A stretch of DNA of 64,000 nt from Arcobacter nitrofigilis DSM 7299 (GTDB lineage Bacteria; Campylobacterota; Campylobacteria; Campylobacterales; Arcobacteraceae). This document shows positions 8,764 through 16,630 of this stretch, piece after piece. The stretch is from the NCBI RefSeq assembly GCF_000092245.1, contig NC_014166.1, positions 124,001-188,000 on the forward strand, written 5' to 3'. Each line of letters opens with the position of its first letter. The first letter of the stretch is position 1. The notes beneath the pieces are model-generated. The model searched no databases. It was not told the DNA's origin and saw only the letters and a program-made list of their open reading frames with translations. Position numbers and translations under genes: made by a program.

Positions 8764-10349
8764 AGTGGTTCCTCAAGCTTAAATTCAGACTTACCTTTAA
8801 TATTTTGAAAGGTTGATATCTTTTGATATTCTTTATTGATTTGTTCATAGTCTTTTCTAAAATGTGAACCTCTAGACTCTTTTCTTTTTAGAGCAGATTG
8901 ACATACAAGTTTTGATAAAAGTAATAAATTACCTAATTCAATATAATCAATAATATTTTTGTTGTATCTCTTGCTTTTATTTTCTATTCCACTGTCTTTG
9001 TATTCTTTTTCAAACTTTTCAATCAAAAGATTAAGTTTATCTAAATCATTTTCTGTTCTATATAATCCTGCATAAGCAAACATTGCTTCACTTAGCTCAT
9101 TTTTTATTTTATAAATAGATTTTCCAATCTTTTTTTTTAGTATTGAATTTATTGTATTGGATGCTATGTTCTTAGGAATTGCTATCTCTTTTTTCAAGGA
9201 TATTTCAGCAGCATTACTTCCAGCTATTTTACCAAAAGTTATAATTTCTAATAGTGAGTTTCCTCCTAACCTATTTGCACCGTGTGTATTATTTTGTGCT
9301 ACTTCTCCACAGGCAAAGATATCTTTTATTGATGTTTCACATGAAACATTGGTTAAAATACCACCCATTGTATAGTGTACAGCAGGAACAATAGGAATCA
9401 AATCTTTATGAAGATCTAGATTCATAATATCTTTTATTAGTTTTTTCTCTTGGGGCATTTTCTCTTTTATTATATTAATATTTATATGGCGCATATCTAA
9501 ATAAACATTTTCACCATTATCAATTTTTTTCTTAATTGCTCTTGCGACTTCATCCCTTGTTGTTAATTCATCAACAAATCTTTTGCCTTCATCATCAATC
9601 AAAAAAGCACCTTCTGCTCTAGCACTTTCACTAATTAAAGTATTAGTGCCTTTTAGTGCAGTAGGGTGAAATTGTATGAATTCTAGATTTGATAGCTTAA
9701 TTCCATGTTTAAAAGCTATTGCAAGCCCATCACCTGTAGTTGAAATACTATTTGTTGTATGAGTCGAATATATATTCCCATAGCCTCCTGTTGCAATTAT
9801 GAGAGTCTTGGAGTATAAACTAATTTCTTCACCATTTAATAGGTTAAAAACATTTATACCTAGGTACTTTTTATTTTTTATAATTAGATCAATAAGAGAG
9901 TGTTCATTTAAAAACTCAATATCCTTTTTAATACAATTATCATATAAAGTATGAATAATTTTAAGACCAGTGTAATCAGAAGAATAGCAAGTTCTTTTTG
10001 CCTTTGTTCCACCAAAATATCTTTGTGCTATGTTCCCACTTGTATCTCTTGAAAATGGTACTCCTAATCTATCTAACCAAGTTATAGTTTCTTGAGCACT
10101 TTCACACATCTTTTTTATGGTTTTAATATTGCCTAATTGTTTTGATGATTTGTAAGTATCAGTCAGGTGGTTAGAAATTGAATCATTTTCATAATCTAAA
10201 ACACAATTTATTCCACCTTGTGCTTGCACTGTTTGAGAATGAGTAGGGTAGGTTTTTGATATAACAAGTACTTTATTTGTTTTTTCTTTAGCACTTAATG
10301 CTGCACTTAATCCAGCACCACCAGAACCAATAATTATTACATCATACAT
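8760..10349 (-). CDS. Succinate dehydrogenase/fumarate reductase flavoprotein subunit
   Basis: FAD enzyme interconverting succinate and fumarate. The N-terminal Rossmann motif is GSGGAGLSAALSA; THSQTVQAQGGIN corresponds to the region with the FAD-linking His; HPTALKGTNTLISESARAEG and DELTTRDEVARAI contain active-site His and Arg; the C-terminal helix has ESRGSHFRKDY. 529 residues, on the short side and near L-aspartate oxidase (NadB) length, but the overlapping iron-sulfur gene argues for Sdh/Frd. No Tat signal is visible, unlike the periplasmic methylmenaquinol:fumarate reductases of this phylum, so it should be cytoplasmic. A parS-like 16-mer (9333-9348) lies in the coding sequence. Confidence 0.85.
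   Translation of the reverse strand: MYDVIIIGSGGAGLSAALSAKEKTNKVLVISKTYPTHSQTVQAQGGINCVLDYENDSISNHLTDTYKSSKQLGNIKTIKKMCESAQETITWLDRLGVPFSRDTSGNIAQRYFGGTKAKRTCYSSDYTGLKIIHTLYDNCIKKDIEFLNEHSLIDLIIKNKKYLGINVFNLLNGEEISLYSKTLIIATGGYGNIYSTHTTNSISTTGDGLAIAFKHGIKLSNLEFIQFHPTALKGTNTLISESARAEGAFLIDDEGKRFVDELTTRDEVARAIKKKIDNGENVYLDMRHININIIKEKMPQEKKLIKDIMNLDLHKDLIPIVPAVHYTMGGILTNVSCETSIKDIFACGEVAQNNTHGANRLGGNSLLEIITFGKIAGSNAAEISLKKEIAIPKNIASNTINSILKKKIGKSIYKIKNELSEAMFAYAGLYRTENDLDKLNLLIEKFEKEYKDSGIENKSKRYNKNIIDYIELGNLLLLSKLVCQSALKRKESRGSHFRKDYEQINKEYQKISTFQNIKGKSEFKLEEPL
9333..9348 (-). promoter_or_regulatory. parS-like 16-mer inside the flavoprotein gene
   Basis: Reads TGTTTCACATGAAACA on the plus strand, i.e. 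TGTTTCATGTGAAACA on the minus strand: one base from the common ParB-binding consensus TGTTTCACGTGAAACA. The same exact 16-mer recurs at 14243-14258 and 21403-21418. Here it encodes the peptide NVSCET. Confidence 0.65.
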
Positions 10350-10350
10350 G

Positions 10351-10770
10351 TTATTCCCAAAAGTCTTTTAGATTTTCTTGTACATTAGTTTTATCATTAT
10401 TTATTATTCCTTCTATACTATCAAGTTTTTCTAACAATGATGATTTCTTTTCTTCTTTTTGTTTATTTATATCTTGCTTTATCTCTTTAGATATTTTAAC
10501 TTCTTTTTCTTTAGTATTAATTTCTTCTAATAATTCTAGCTCACTATCTATACTAATATTTTTATTTAAAAAGTAATCGATAATTTCTTCATATTTTTTA
10601 AAGTCCATTAATATAAAAGATGGTTTCCCATCTCTTAATATAACAGCTTTTTCAATATCTTTATTTTGAATAGAATCAAATACTAGTTTACTTTTTCTTA
10701 TTAATTGAGTTGAGGGTATCATCTCATTTGACTTATATTGTATCAATGATTTTAAAACATCTTTATCCAT
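10351..10770 (-). CDS. Phd/YefM-like domain protein with Lys/Glu-rich tail
   Basis: 139-residue protein. Residues ~15-65 (IPSTQLIRKSKLVFDSIQN, KAVILRDGKPSFILMDFKKY) match the Phd/YefM antitoxin fold, which binds DNA and neutralises a toxin. The rest is a charged, probably helical tail ending NVQENLKDFWE. ATG 10770 is preferred over TTG 10773 because AAGGA lies seven bases upstream. No toxin is adjacent: it sits between a dehydrogenase gene (8-base overlap) and the flavoprotein gene (1-base gap), so it may instead be a DNA-binding regulator or scaffold. Domain call moderate, role unknown. Confidence 0.6.
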   Translation of the reverse strand: MDKDVLKSLIQYKSNEMIPSTQLIRKSKLVFDSIQNKDIEKAVILRDGKPSFILMDFKKYEEIIDYFLNKNISIDSELELLEEINTKEKEVKISKEIKQDINKQKEEKKSSLLEKLDSIEGIINNDKTNVQENLKDFWE

Positions 10771-11692
10771 CAATAAATCCTTTTATATTATTATAAACAC
10801 CCTCTATTAATTTTTTTCTTGCTTCAATAGATGACCATGCAATATGTGGAGTAATTATTACATTTTCATTTTCAAGTATATCATTAAGAGGAGAGTCTTC
10901 TTCTATTGGTTCTGTTGTAACAGTATCTAATGCAAAATAAATATTCTTTTCTTTTAATATCTCAACAATATCATATTCATTTATTATTCCACCCCTTGCA
11001 ACATTTATTACAATTGAATCATTTTTTAATAATTTCATATTTTCATAGTTTAATAAATCTTTTGTTTTTTCATTTAAGGGTGAGTGTATTGATATAATAT
11101 CTGATTCTGAAATTAATGAAGCTAAATCAGTTGCATCATAGTTTGCATTATAATTCATCCCTGATGTTGAATAGTATTTTATATTACAGCCAAATGCACT
11201 AGCAATTTGTGCAACTTTTTCACCAATACTTCCTAATCCAATGATTCCCCAAGTTTTACCATCAAGTTCCATGAAGGGTTCATCTATATGTGTAAAAATC
11301 TTTGATTTTTGCCAGTTTCCTTCTTTTACATAATTAGAATAATAATCCATCTTTTGTATAAAATGTAGTGCAAAAGATATTGTCAATTGTGCAACACTTG
11401 AAGTTGAATATCCAGCTACATTTTTTACCTCAATACCTTTATGTTTTGCATATTCTATATCAACATTATTCATTCCTGTTGCACTTATGCAAATTAGTTT
11501 TAGCTCAGTAGCATCAATAACTTCTTTTGTAATAAGAACTTTGTTAGTAATTACAATATCACACTCTTTTAATCGTGCTATTGTTTCGTCATCATTTGTG
11601 TAATCGTAGCAAACGAGTTCTCCAAATTGATTTAAAATGCTTAAGTCCATATCTGAACCTAAGGTAGATCTATCTAAAATTACAACTTTCAT
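10763..11692 (-). CDS. D-2-hydroxyacid dehydrogenase (NAD-dependent)
   Basis: Cytoplasmic oxidoreductase interconverting 2-keto acids and D-2-hydroxyacids, of the glycerate dehydrogenase/hydroxypyruvate reductase type. The NAD-binding motif is GIIGLGSIGEKVAQIASAFG (about residue 150). The catalytic set of the family is visible: Arg in NVARGGIINE, Glu in TVTTEPIEEDSPL and His in IITPHIAWSS. 309 residues, normal length. It heads a likely operon with the Phd-like protein and the Sdh/Frd pair. A 30-bp inverted repeat with a -10 box lies directly upstream. The substrate cannot be told from sequence. Confidence 0.85.
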   Translation of the reverse strand: MKVVILDRSTLGSDMDLSILNQFGELVCYDYTNDDETIARLKECDIVITNKVLITKEVIDATELKLICISATGMNNVDIEYAKHKGIEVKNVAGYSTSSVAQLTISFALHFIQKMDYYSNYVKEGNWQKSKIFTHIDEPFMELDGKTWGIIGLGSIGEKVAQIASAFGCNIKYYSTSGMNYNANYDATDLASLISESDIISIHSPLNEKTKDLLNYENMKLLKNDSIVINVARGGIINEYDIVEILKEKNIYFALDTVTTEPIEEDSPLNDILENENVIITPHIAWSSIEARKKLIEGVYNNIKGFIDG

Positions 11693-11698
11693 TTTGTA

Positions 11699-11728
11699 TA
11701 CCTTTACATATTATAATACGTAAAGGTA
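11699..11728 (-). promoter_or_regulatory. Inverted repeat flanking a -10 box before the hydroxyacid dehydrogenase gene
   Basis: Perfect 9-bp arms TACCTTTAC / GTAAAGGTA (11699-11707, 11720-11728) separated by 12 bases that include TATAAT on the minus strand. It lies just upstream of the dehydrogenase start and downstream of phoH. It could be an operator-promoter or the phoH terminator; no T run follows, so a regulatory role is favoured. Confidence 0.45.
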
Positions 11729-11751
11729 TCAAAATTAAACTAAAACTATGA

Positions 11752-13170
11752 TTATTTATTTTTAGTAGAAAATATATTTTCTGCCCATTCAGTTATTGGA
11801 CCTCTTAGAACTTTTTGTAGTTCAATAGCAAATATATTAACTAATGAAGATTCTGTTTTTGTAGATTTTAAAAGAGTAGTTAGTGAGTTTGTATATTTAT
11901 TTACATAGAAGTTATCTATTTGTTTATTACTTCCTAGTATTACTACTTTACAAGTATTGTCTATTCTTGAAAGAACCATTTGCATTGTTTTATTTGACAT
12001 ATTTTGTGCTTCATCAATTATTACAAATGCATTTGATAATGTTCTTCCTCTCATTTCTCCTACCCACATTGTTTCTATAAAATAGTTTTGAATCATTTGG
12101 TCAACTCTAGTTTTTAGTTCTTGTTCATCTATTTCTTGTTCTTCTTTACTTTTAGTTGCTCTTCTTTTTTTGTATTCAGAACGAACTATATGATCAATAC
12201 TATCCATTAGTGGATGATTATATATTTTGAATTTTTCTTCAAGGCCTGGTAAGTATCCAACATCTTCACCTTTGTCTAATGACTCAATTGAATTTCTTAT
12301 GTATATGATTCTTTGGTATTCTTTATTTTTGACTAATTTTAATGCTCCACTTAATGCTAAAAGTGTTTTTCCAGAACCAGCTTTAGCTTCTATAATTAAT
12401 ACATTAAAGTAGTGTTGAATGATTGCATTTGAGAAAAATAGTTGTTCTTTATTTAGTGGAGCAATTATTTGATTTCTTACTTCATCTTCATTTAATACTC
12501 TTATCTTTTCATTTTGAATTGATGCAAGTACAACTTGGTCTGAGCCCTTAACTTTAAAGCAATAAGAGAAATTTGAAACTTTATATTCACTATCTAGTTC
12601 TTTGATATCTCTATTTTCAATACTCTCTAAATCTTCAAATTTTATTTGAATAGTTTTTATAAATTCATGAATAAATTCATCTTTATTTGATCCAATTAAT
12701 GATTCAGCTTTTATATCTAAAGATATTGCTCTAGTTCTTGCCATGATATCCATTGAAAGAAATGTTGAGTTTTTATTATAAAATTTTGTAGTAAATTTTG
12801 CTATTTCTAATATTCTTCTATCATTTGCAATATTAGGAGCTGTTGTTTTTGTAACAAATTGATATTCAAGTTTTGAAATTACATCAATAGAAATAGGGCA
12901 GTCATTATCTATTCTTAGTCTTACAATTTTGAAGTCATCTTCGCTTTTTGTAAAAAGGATAGTTGAGTTTTCTAAGATTCTTGCAAACTCTCTAGCTTGA
13001 AAGTTTATCTCTTCAAAACCACTTTTTTTTGCATCAATTTCATCTAGAACTGTTTCGGGAAGTATAATAAGATTTTTATTATCATCAGATAATTTAAATA
13101 TATTATTTGCATCTTCTAGTAAGATATTTGTATCAAGTACATAGTATTTATCAAAGTTGTCATTGTGCAT
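11752..13170 (-). CDS. PhoH family protein with N-terminal PIN domain (PhoH2-type)
   Basis: RNA-processing ATPase/nuclease candidate. The N-terminal PIN domain begins YVLDTNILLEDANNIF with PETVLDEIDAKK following, which supply acidic metal ligands. The C-terminal PhoH ATPase has Walker A EAKAGSGKTLLALSG (about residue 260) and Walker B FVIIDEAQNMS. 472 residues, typical for PIN-PhoH fusions. PhoH2 proteins studied elsewhere act as RNA helicase/RNases; that role is transferred by family. Its start overlaps the hemJ gene by 11 bases. Confidence 0.9.
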   Translation of the reverse strand: MHNDNFDKYYVLDTNILLEDANNIFKLSDDNKNLIILPETVLDEIDAKKSGFEEINFQAREFARILENSTILFTKSEDDFKIVRLRIDNDCPISIDVISKLEYQFVTKTTAPNIANDRRILEIAKFTTKFYNKNSTFLSMDIMARTRAISLDIKAESLIGSNKDEFIHEFIKTIQIKFEDLESIENRDIKELDSEYKVSNFSYCFKVKGSDQVVLASIQNEKIRVLNEDEVRNQIIAPLNKEQLFFSNAIIQHYFNVLIIEAKAGSGKTLLALSGALKLVKNKEYQRIIYIRNSIESLDKGEDVGYLPGLEEKFKIYNHPLMDSIDHIVRSEYKKRRATKSKEEQEIDEQELKTRVDQMIQNYFIETMWVGEMRGRTLSNAFVIIDEAQNMSNKTMQMVLSRIDNTCKVVILGSNKQIDNFYVNKYTNSLTTLLKSTKTESSLVNIFAIELQKVLRGPITEWAENIFSTKNK

Positions 13171-13681
13171 TTTTTACTCTCTTTGGTTTCATTATCATAT
13201 AAATTATAAATGCAAATAAAAGTACCATAGCTAAAGTAAAAGTTACTGATACAACTTTTACAACAACATAAGTAACAATAAGTATTGCAAACAGAGTTGG
13301 TATTTCATTGTAAGCTCTAAAGAATTTTCCACTTCTTTTACACTTGTTTTCTTCTAATTGTTTTCTAAAGTATTCTAAAGAAAATGAGTAGATAATAAGT
13401 AAAAATACAACAGTCAATTTTGCATGCAACCAAGCACCTGATTTAAAAAGTTCTGGTGCTAAATATATCATTGCAATACCACTTATTATAGTTGTCCACA
13501 TTGCAGGCATACCAATATATTTATATATTTTGTATTCTTGAATCTTTACTACATCTACAAAATCTTTCTTATCACTATTTTCTACATGGTAAACAAAAAG
13601 CCGAGGTAGATAAAACAACATTGCCATCCAAGACAAAACTGATATAACATGAAACGCTAATATCCAACTATAATATTCCAA
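13160..13681 (-). CDS. hemJ: HemJ-type protoporphyrinogen oxidase (UPF0093)
   Basis: Membrane protein for the six-electron oxidation of protoporphyrinogen IX to protoporphyrin IX in haem synthesis. Four to five membrane segments and the conserved family residues are visible: His in AFHVISVLSWMAMLFYLPRL, the YH of FVYHVE, Lys in WLHAKL and FFRAYNEIPT. 173 residues, slightly longer than usual through a C-terminal extension. The gene abuts rarA and overlaps phoH, within a single minus-strand transcript. Confidence 0.85.
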   Translation of the reverse strand: MEYYSWILAFHVISVLSWMAMLFYLPRLFVYHVENSDKKDFVDVVKIQEYKIYKYIGMPAMWTTIISGIAMIYLAPELFKSGAWLHAKLTVVFLLIIYSFSLEYFRKQLEENKCKRSGKFFRAYNEIPTLFAILIVTYVVVKVVSVTFTLAMVLLFAFIIYMIMKPKRVKNAQ

Positions 13682-14863
13682 TTACTTATCCTTTATTTTT
13701 TTTATCCAATCATCAAGAGTTTTTTCAAAACCTATACCTTTTGAATCATATAAACGCAAAGGTTCACTTAAATATTTTTGTTCAACATAACCACCAAAGT
13801 TATGAGGATACAAATAATCTTTGTGGAAAGAGTCTATATTTTTTGGTATATCTAAGATTTTACCATTTTTAACTTCACTTATTCCTTTATTTATTGCTTC
13901 ATAAGCTGAATTTGATTTTGGTGATGAAGCTAAATAAATGACACATTGAGACAGTATAATTCTACTTTCTGGATAACCAATCTTTGAAGTTGCAAGCATA
14001 GTACTAACAGCAAGATTTAGTGCATTTGGATTTGCATTTCCAATATCTTCACTTGCAAGTATCACTAATCTTCTAGTAATGAATTCTACGCTTTCACCAC
14101 CCTCTATTAATCGTGAAAGATAATAAAGTGCCGCATCAATATCAGAACCTCTGACGGATTTAATCATTGCACTTGCTAAGTCATAATGTGTATTTGATGA
14201 TGATACACCATCTCCTATTACATTTTGTCTTAACTCTTTTAATGTTTCACATGAAACATTTGTATCAACTTTAAAAGCAAATTCAAGAAGATTTAGCATA
14301 GCTCTTGCATCACCTGATGAACTATTTATCAAATACTCTTTTGTTTCGTCACTAAGTTTTGTACCTAGTTTTAATTGTGCAACTTCTAATATGCTTGTTA
14401 AATCTTCCCTTGAATGAGGTAGAAATTCAAATAAAAAACTTCTAGACCTTATTGCATTAGTTAAAGTAAAAAATGGGTTTTCTGTACTAGCACCTATAAT
14501 TATCGCTTGATAGTTTTCCATTATAGGAAGTAAAACTTCTTGTTGATTTTTTGATAATCTATGTACTTCATCTATAAATACAATTGGTTTAATCAAACTA
14601 TTATCATACTTACTAAATACTTTTCTTAAGTCTTCAATTTTTAAAGATGTTGCATTAAAATAAAAGTAGTCAGTGTTGATAGTTTTTGCAATAATTTTTG
14701 CTAGGGTAGTTTTTCCAGTTCCCGGTTTACCATAAAAAAAAAGGTGAGGAATCTCACCTTTTATGATTAGTTTATATAAGACTTTATTTTTTGATATTAT
14801 ATGATTTTGTCCTACAAAGTCTTGAAGAGAATTTGGACGAAGAATAGAACTTAGATTAGTCAT
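13682..14863 (-). CDS. rarA: Replication-associated recombination protein A (RarA/MgsA AAA ATPase)
   Basis: AAA+ ATPase related to clamp loaders that acts at stalled replication forks. Walker A is YGKPGTGKTTLAKIIAKT (about residue 45) and Walker B is VFIDEVHRL. The C-terminal MgsA region includes SAMIKSVRGSDIDAALYYL and ASEDIGNANP, diagnostic for RarA rather than RuvB or DnaX. 393 residues. Its stop touches hemJ and its start overlaps the rluB-type gene by eight bases. A parS-like 16-mer lies in the coding sequence at 14243-14258 and again encodes NVSCET. Confidence 0.93.
   Translation of the reverse strand: MTNLSSILRPNSLQDFVGQNHIISKNKVLYKLIIKGEIPHLFFYGKPGTGKTTLAKIIAKTINTDYFYFNATSLKIEDLRKVFSKYDNSLIKPIVFIDEVHRLSKNQQEVLLPIMENYQAIIIGASTENPFFTLTNAIRSRSFLFEFLPHSREDLTSILEVAQLKLGTKLSDETKEYLINSSSGDARAMLNLLEFAFKVDTNVSCETLKELRQNVIGDGVSSSNTHYDLASAMIKSVRGSDIDAALYYLSRLIEGGESVEFITRRLVILASEDIGNANPNALNLAVSTMLATSKIGYPESRIILSQCVIYLASSPKSNSAYEAINKGISEVKNGKILDIPKNIDSFHKDYLYPHNFGGYVEQKYLSEPLRLYDSKGIGFEKTLDDWIKKIKDK
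14243..14258 (-). promoter_or_regulatory. parS-like 16-mer inside rarA
   Basis: TGTTTCACATGAAACA on the plus strand, identical to 9333-9348 and the reverse complement of 21403-21418. One base from the common parS consensus. Confidence 0.65.
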
Positions 14864-15656
14864 TATCTTTTGTATGTAAATAATCTTTTAAGTTTTTGTA
14901 CTCTTCTCTTGTTAGATATCTACTTTTTCCAGTAGGCAAATTATTTAAACTAATTCCACCATACTCAACTCTTTTTAAATCCATTACATCAAGTCCAAAG
15001 TGAGCAAAGAATCTTCTTAATTCTCTATTCTTACCTTCAGTTATTGCAACTTTTAATTTAGAAAAAGTATCTTTAACTGAATCAATTTTATATCCTAAGA
15101 AAGGTGCAAAACTCATTGATTTTACTTTACTATCTTTCCATGCACCTTTTGTCGCATCTTCAAGTTCGAGACCATGTAACATAGCATCTTCAACTTGTTT
15201 GTTTATAGGTCCACTTACTTTTATTTTATATACTCTTTGTAAGTCAGAATGCATAAGACCATTTGCAACGTCTACGCTGTCCGTGAGAAGCAAAACTCCC
15301 TCACTTGCATAGTCAAGTCTACCTATTGGCAAAAAGTGCTTATATTTAGCTCCTAGAGTATCAAAGATTATTCTTCTACCTTGTGGATCATTTTTAGTTA
15401 CAAGTTCACCTTTTGGTTTGTTATAAACTAAAACTGTATACATCTTATTTTTTTCAAATTTGATAGGTTTATTATCAATTGCAACAATATCACTATCTAA
15501 TACTTTTGTAGATAAGTCAGTAATTGTTTTCTTATTAACTTTTACTCTACCTTCTGCAATAATTGCATCGGCCTCTCTTCTTGAGTATTTACTATTATGT
15601 GATATAAATTTGTTTAATCTTGTATTCTCTTCTTTTGCTTCTGGTTGATTTTTCAT
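14856..15656 (-). CDS. Pseudouridine synthase, RsuA/RluB family
   Basis: Isomerises a specific uridine in rRNA to pseudouridine. An N-terminal S4 RNA-binding domain (TRLNKFISHNSKYSRREAD, residues ~10-30) is followed by the catalytic domain with the family motif PIGRLDYASEGVLLLTD containing the catalytic Asp, and GKNRELRRFFAHFGLDVMDLKRVEYGG near the C-terminus. 266 residues. The S4 domain and single motif fit RluB (23S) best, but RsuA-type 16S specificity cannot be excluded. Confidence 0.88.
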   Translation of the reverse strand: MKNQPEAKEENTRLNKFISHNSKYSRREADAIIAEGRVKVNKKTITDLSTKVLDSDIVAIDNKPIKFEKNKMYTVLVYNKPKGELVTKNDPQGRRIIFDTLGAKYKHFLPIGRLDYASEGVLLLTDSVDVANGLMHSDLQRVYKIKVSGPINKQVEDAMLHGLELEDATKGAWKDSKVKSMSFAPFLGYKIDSVKDTFSKLKVAITEGKNRELRRFFAHFGLDVMDLKRVEYGGISLNNLPTGKSRYLTREEYKNLKDYLHTKDND

Positions 15657-15661
15657 GGTAC

Positions 15662-16621
15662 CTACTTTATTCCTGCTTCTATTAAATCATGAATATGTAA
15701 TACACCAACAAGTTTATTACTATCATCAACAACAACTAAAAGTTGTATCTTATAATCTTCTATAATTTTCAATGCATCACTAGCTAATAAATCTTTGTTG
15801 TTTAAAACTTTAGGATTCATAGTTGCAATCTCTTCGACTTTACACTCTAATGAAAAATTATCATCCATTAAAGCTCTTCTTAAATCTCCATCACTTAATA
15901 AGCCAATGACTTCATTGTCATCAGTAATTATAACATTTCCAAGTCTACCTTCACTCATTCTTACAATAGCATCTTTTAAAAGAGTTCCACGTGAAACAAT
16001 TGGTAATTCTTCTGTTCTAAGTAAATCAGAAACTTTAATAAATAGTTTTTTACCTAAGCTTCCACCTGGGTGAAATGAAGCAAAATCACTTTTTTGAAAG
16101 TTTCTTTTTTTCATTAAACAAACAGCTAATGCATCACCCATAGCCATTGTTAAAGTTGTAGAAGAAGTTGGAGCTGTATCTAATGGACAAGCCTCTTTTG
16201 TAACATTTATATCAAAAAAAATGTCCGCATATTTTGCTAAAGTAGAATTTGGATTTTTTGCCATTGCAATCATTGGAATATCAAATCTTTTTAGGTGAGG
16301 AAGAATTTGAATCAACTCTTCACTCTCTCCTGAGTATGATATAGCTAAAACTGTATCATCTTTACCAATCATTCCTAAATCGCCATGCATAGCTTCTGTA
16401 GGATGTAAGAAAAAAGAACTAGTTCCTGTACTTGCAAGAGTTGCAGCTATTTTTGTCCCAACTAAGCCAGATTTACCAACGCCTGTAACGATTAGTTTAC
16501 CTTTTGTATTATAAACAAGTTCAACTGCAGCATTCATGTCAAAAGAATTATCCCTAGAGGCTCTTTCTAACTCCTTCGCTTCAGTTAGTAAAACCTCTTT
16601 TGCAATCTCGTTATAATTCAT
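15662..16621 (-). CDS. kdsD: Arabinose-5-phosphate isomerase (KdsD/KpsF/GutQ family)
   Basis: Converts ribulose 5-phosphate to arabinose 5-phosphate, the first step of Kdo synthesis for lipopolysaccharide. A SIS domain (VTGVGKSGLVGTKIAATLASTG; HPTEAMHGDLGMI; SYSGESEELIQIL) is followed by two CBS domains (~200-319), the standard architecture. 319 residues. It lies between the pseudouridine synthase and rnj genes on the same strand, with 5- and 9-base gaps. Confidence 0.92.
   Translation of the reverse strand: MNYNEIAKEVLLTEAKELERASRDNSFDMNAAVELVYNTKGKLIVTGVGKSGLVGTKIAATLASTGTSSFFLHPTEAMHGDLGMIGKDDTVLAISYSGESEELIQILPHLKRFDIPMIAMAKNPNSTLAKYADIFFDINVTKEACPLDTAPTSSTTLTMAMGDALAVCLMKKRNFQKSDFASFHPGGSLGKKLFIKVSDLLRTEELPIVSRGTLLKDAIVRMSEGRLGNVIITDDNEVIGLLSDGDLRRALMDDNFSLECKVEEIATMNPKVLNNKDLLASDALKIIEDYKIQLLVVVDDSNKLVGVLHIHDLIEAGIK
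15983..15998. promoter_or_regulatory. Degenerate parS-like site in kdsD
   Basis: AGTTCCACGTGAAACA matches the common parS consensus at 14 of 16 positions, including the central CACGTG. It lies between the exact copies at 14.2 and 21.4 kb and is weaker evidence than they are. Confidence 0.35.
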
Positions 16622-16630
16622 TTTTTATCC

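Noticed and set aside
10351-10773. Toxin-antitoxin pair involving the Phd-like protein
   Set aside because: No toxin-sized partner gene is adjacent; neighbours are metabolic enzymes.
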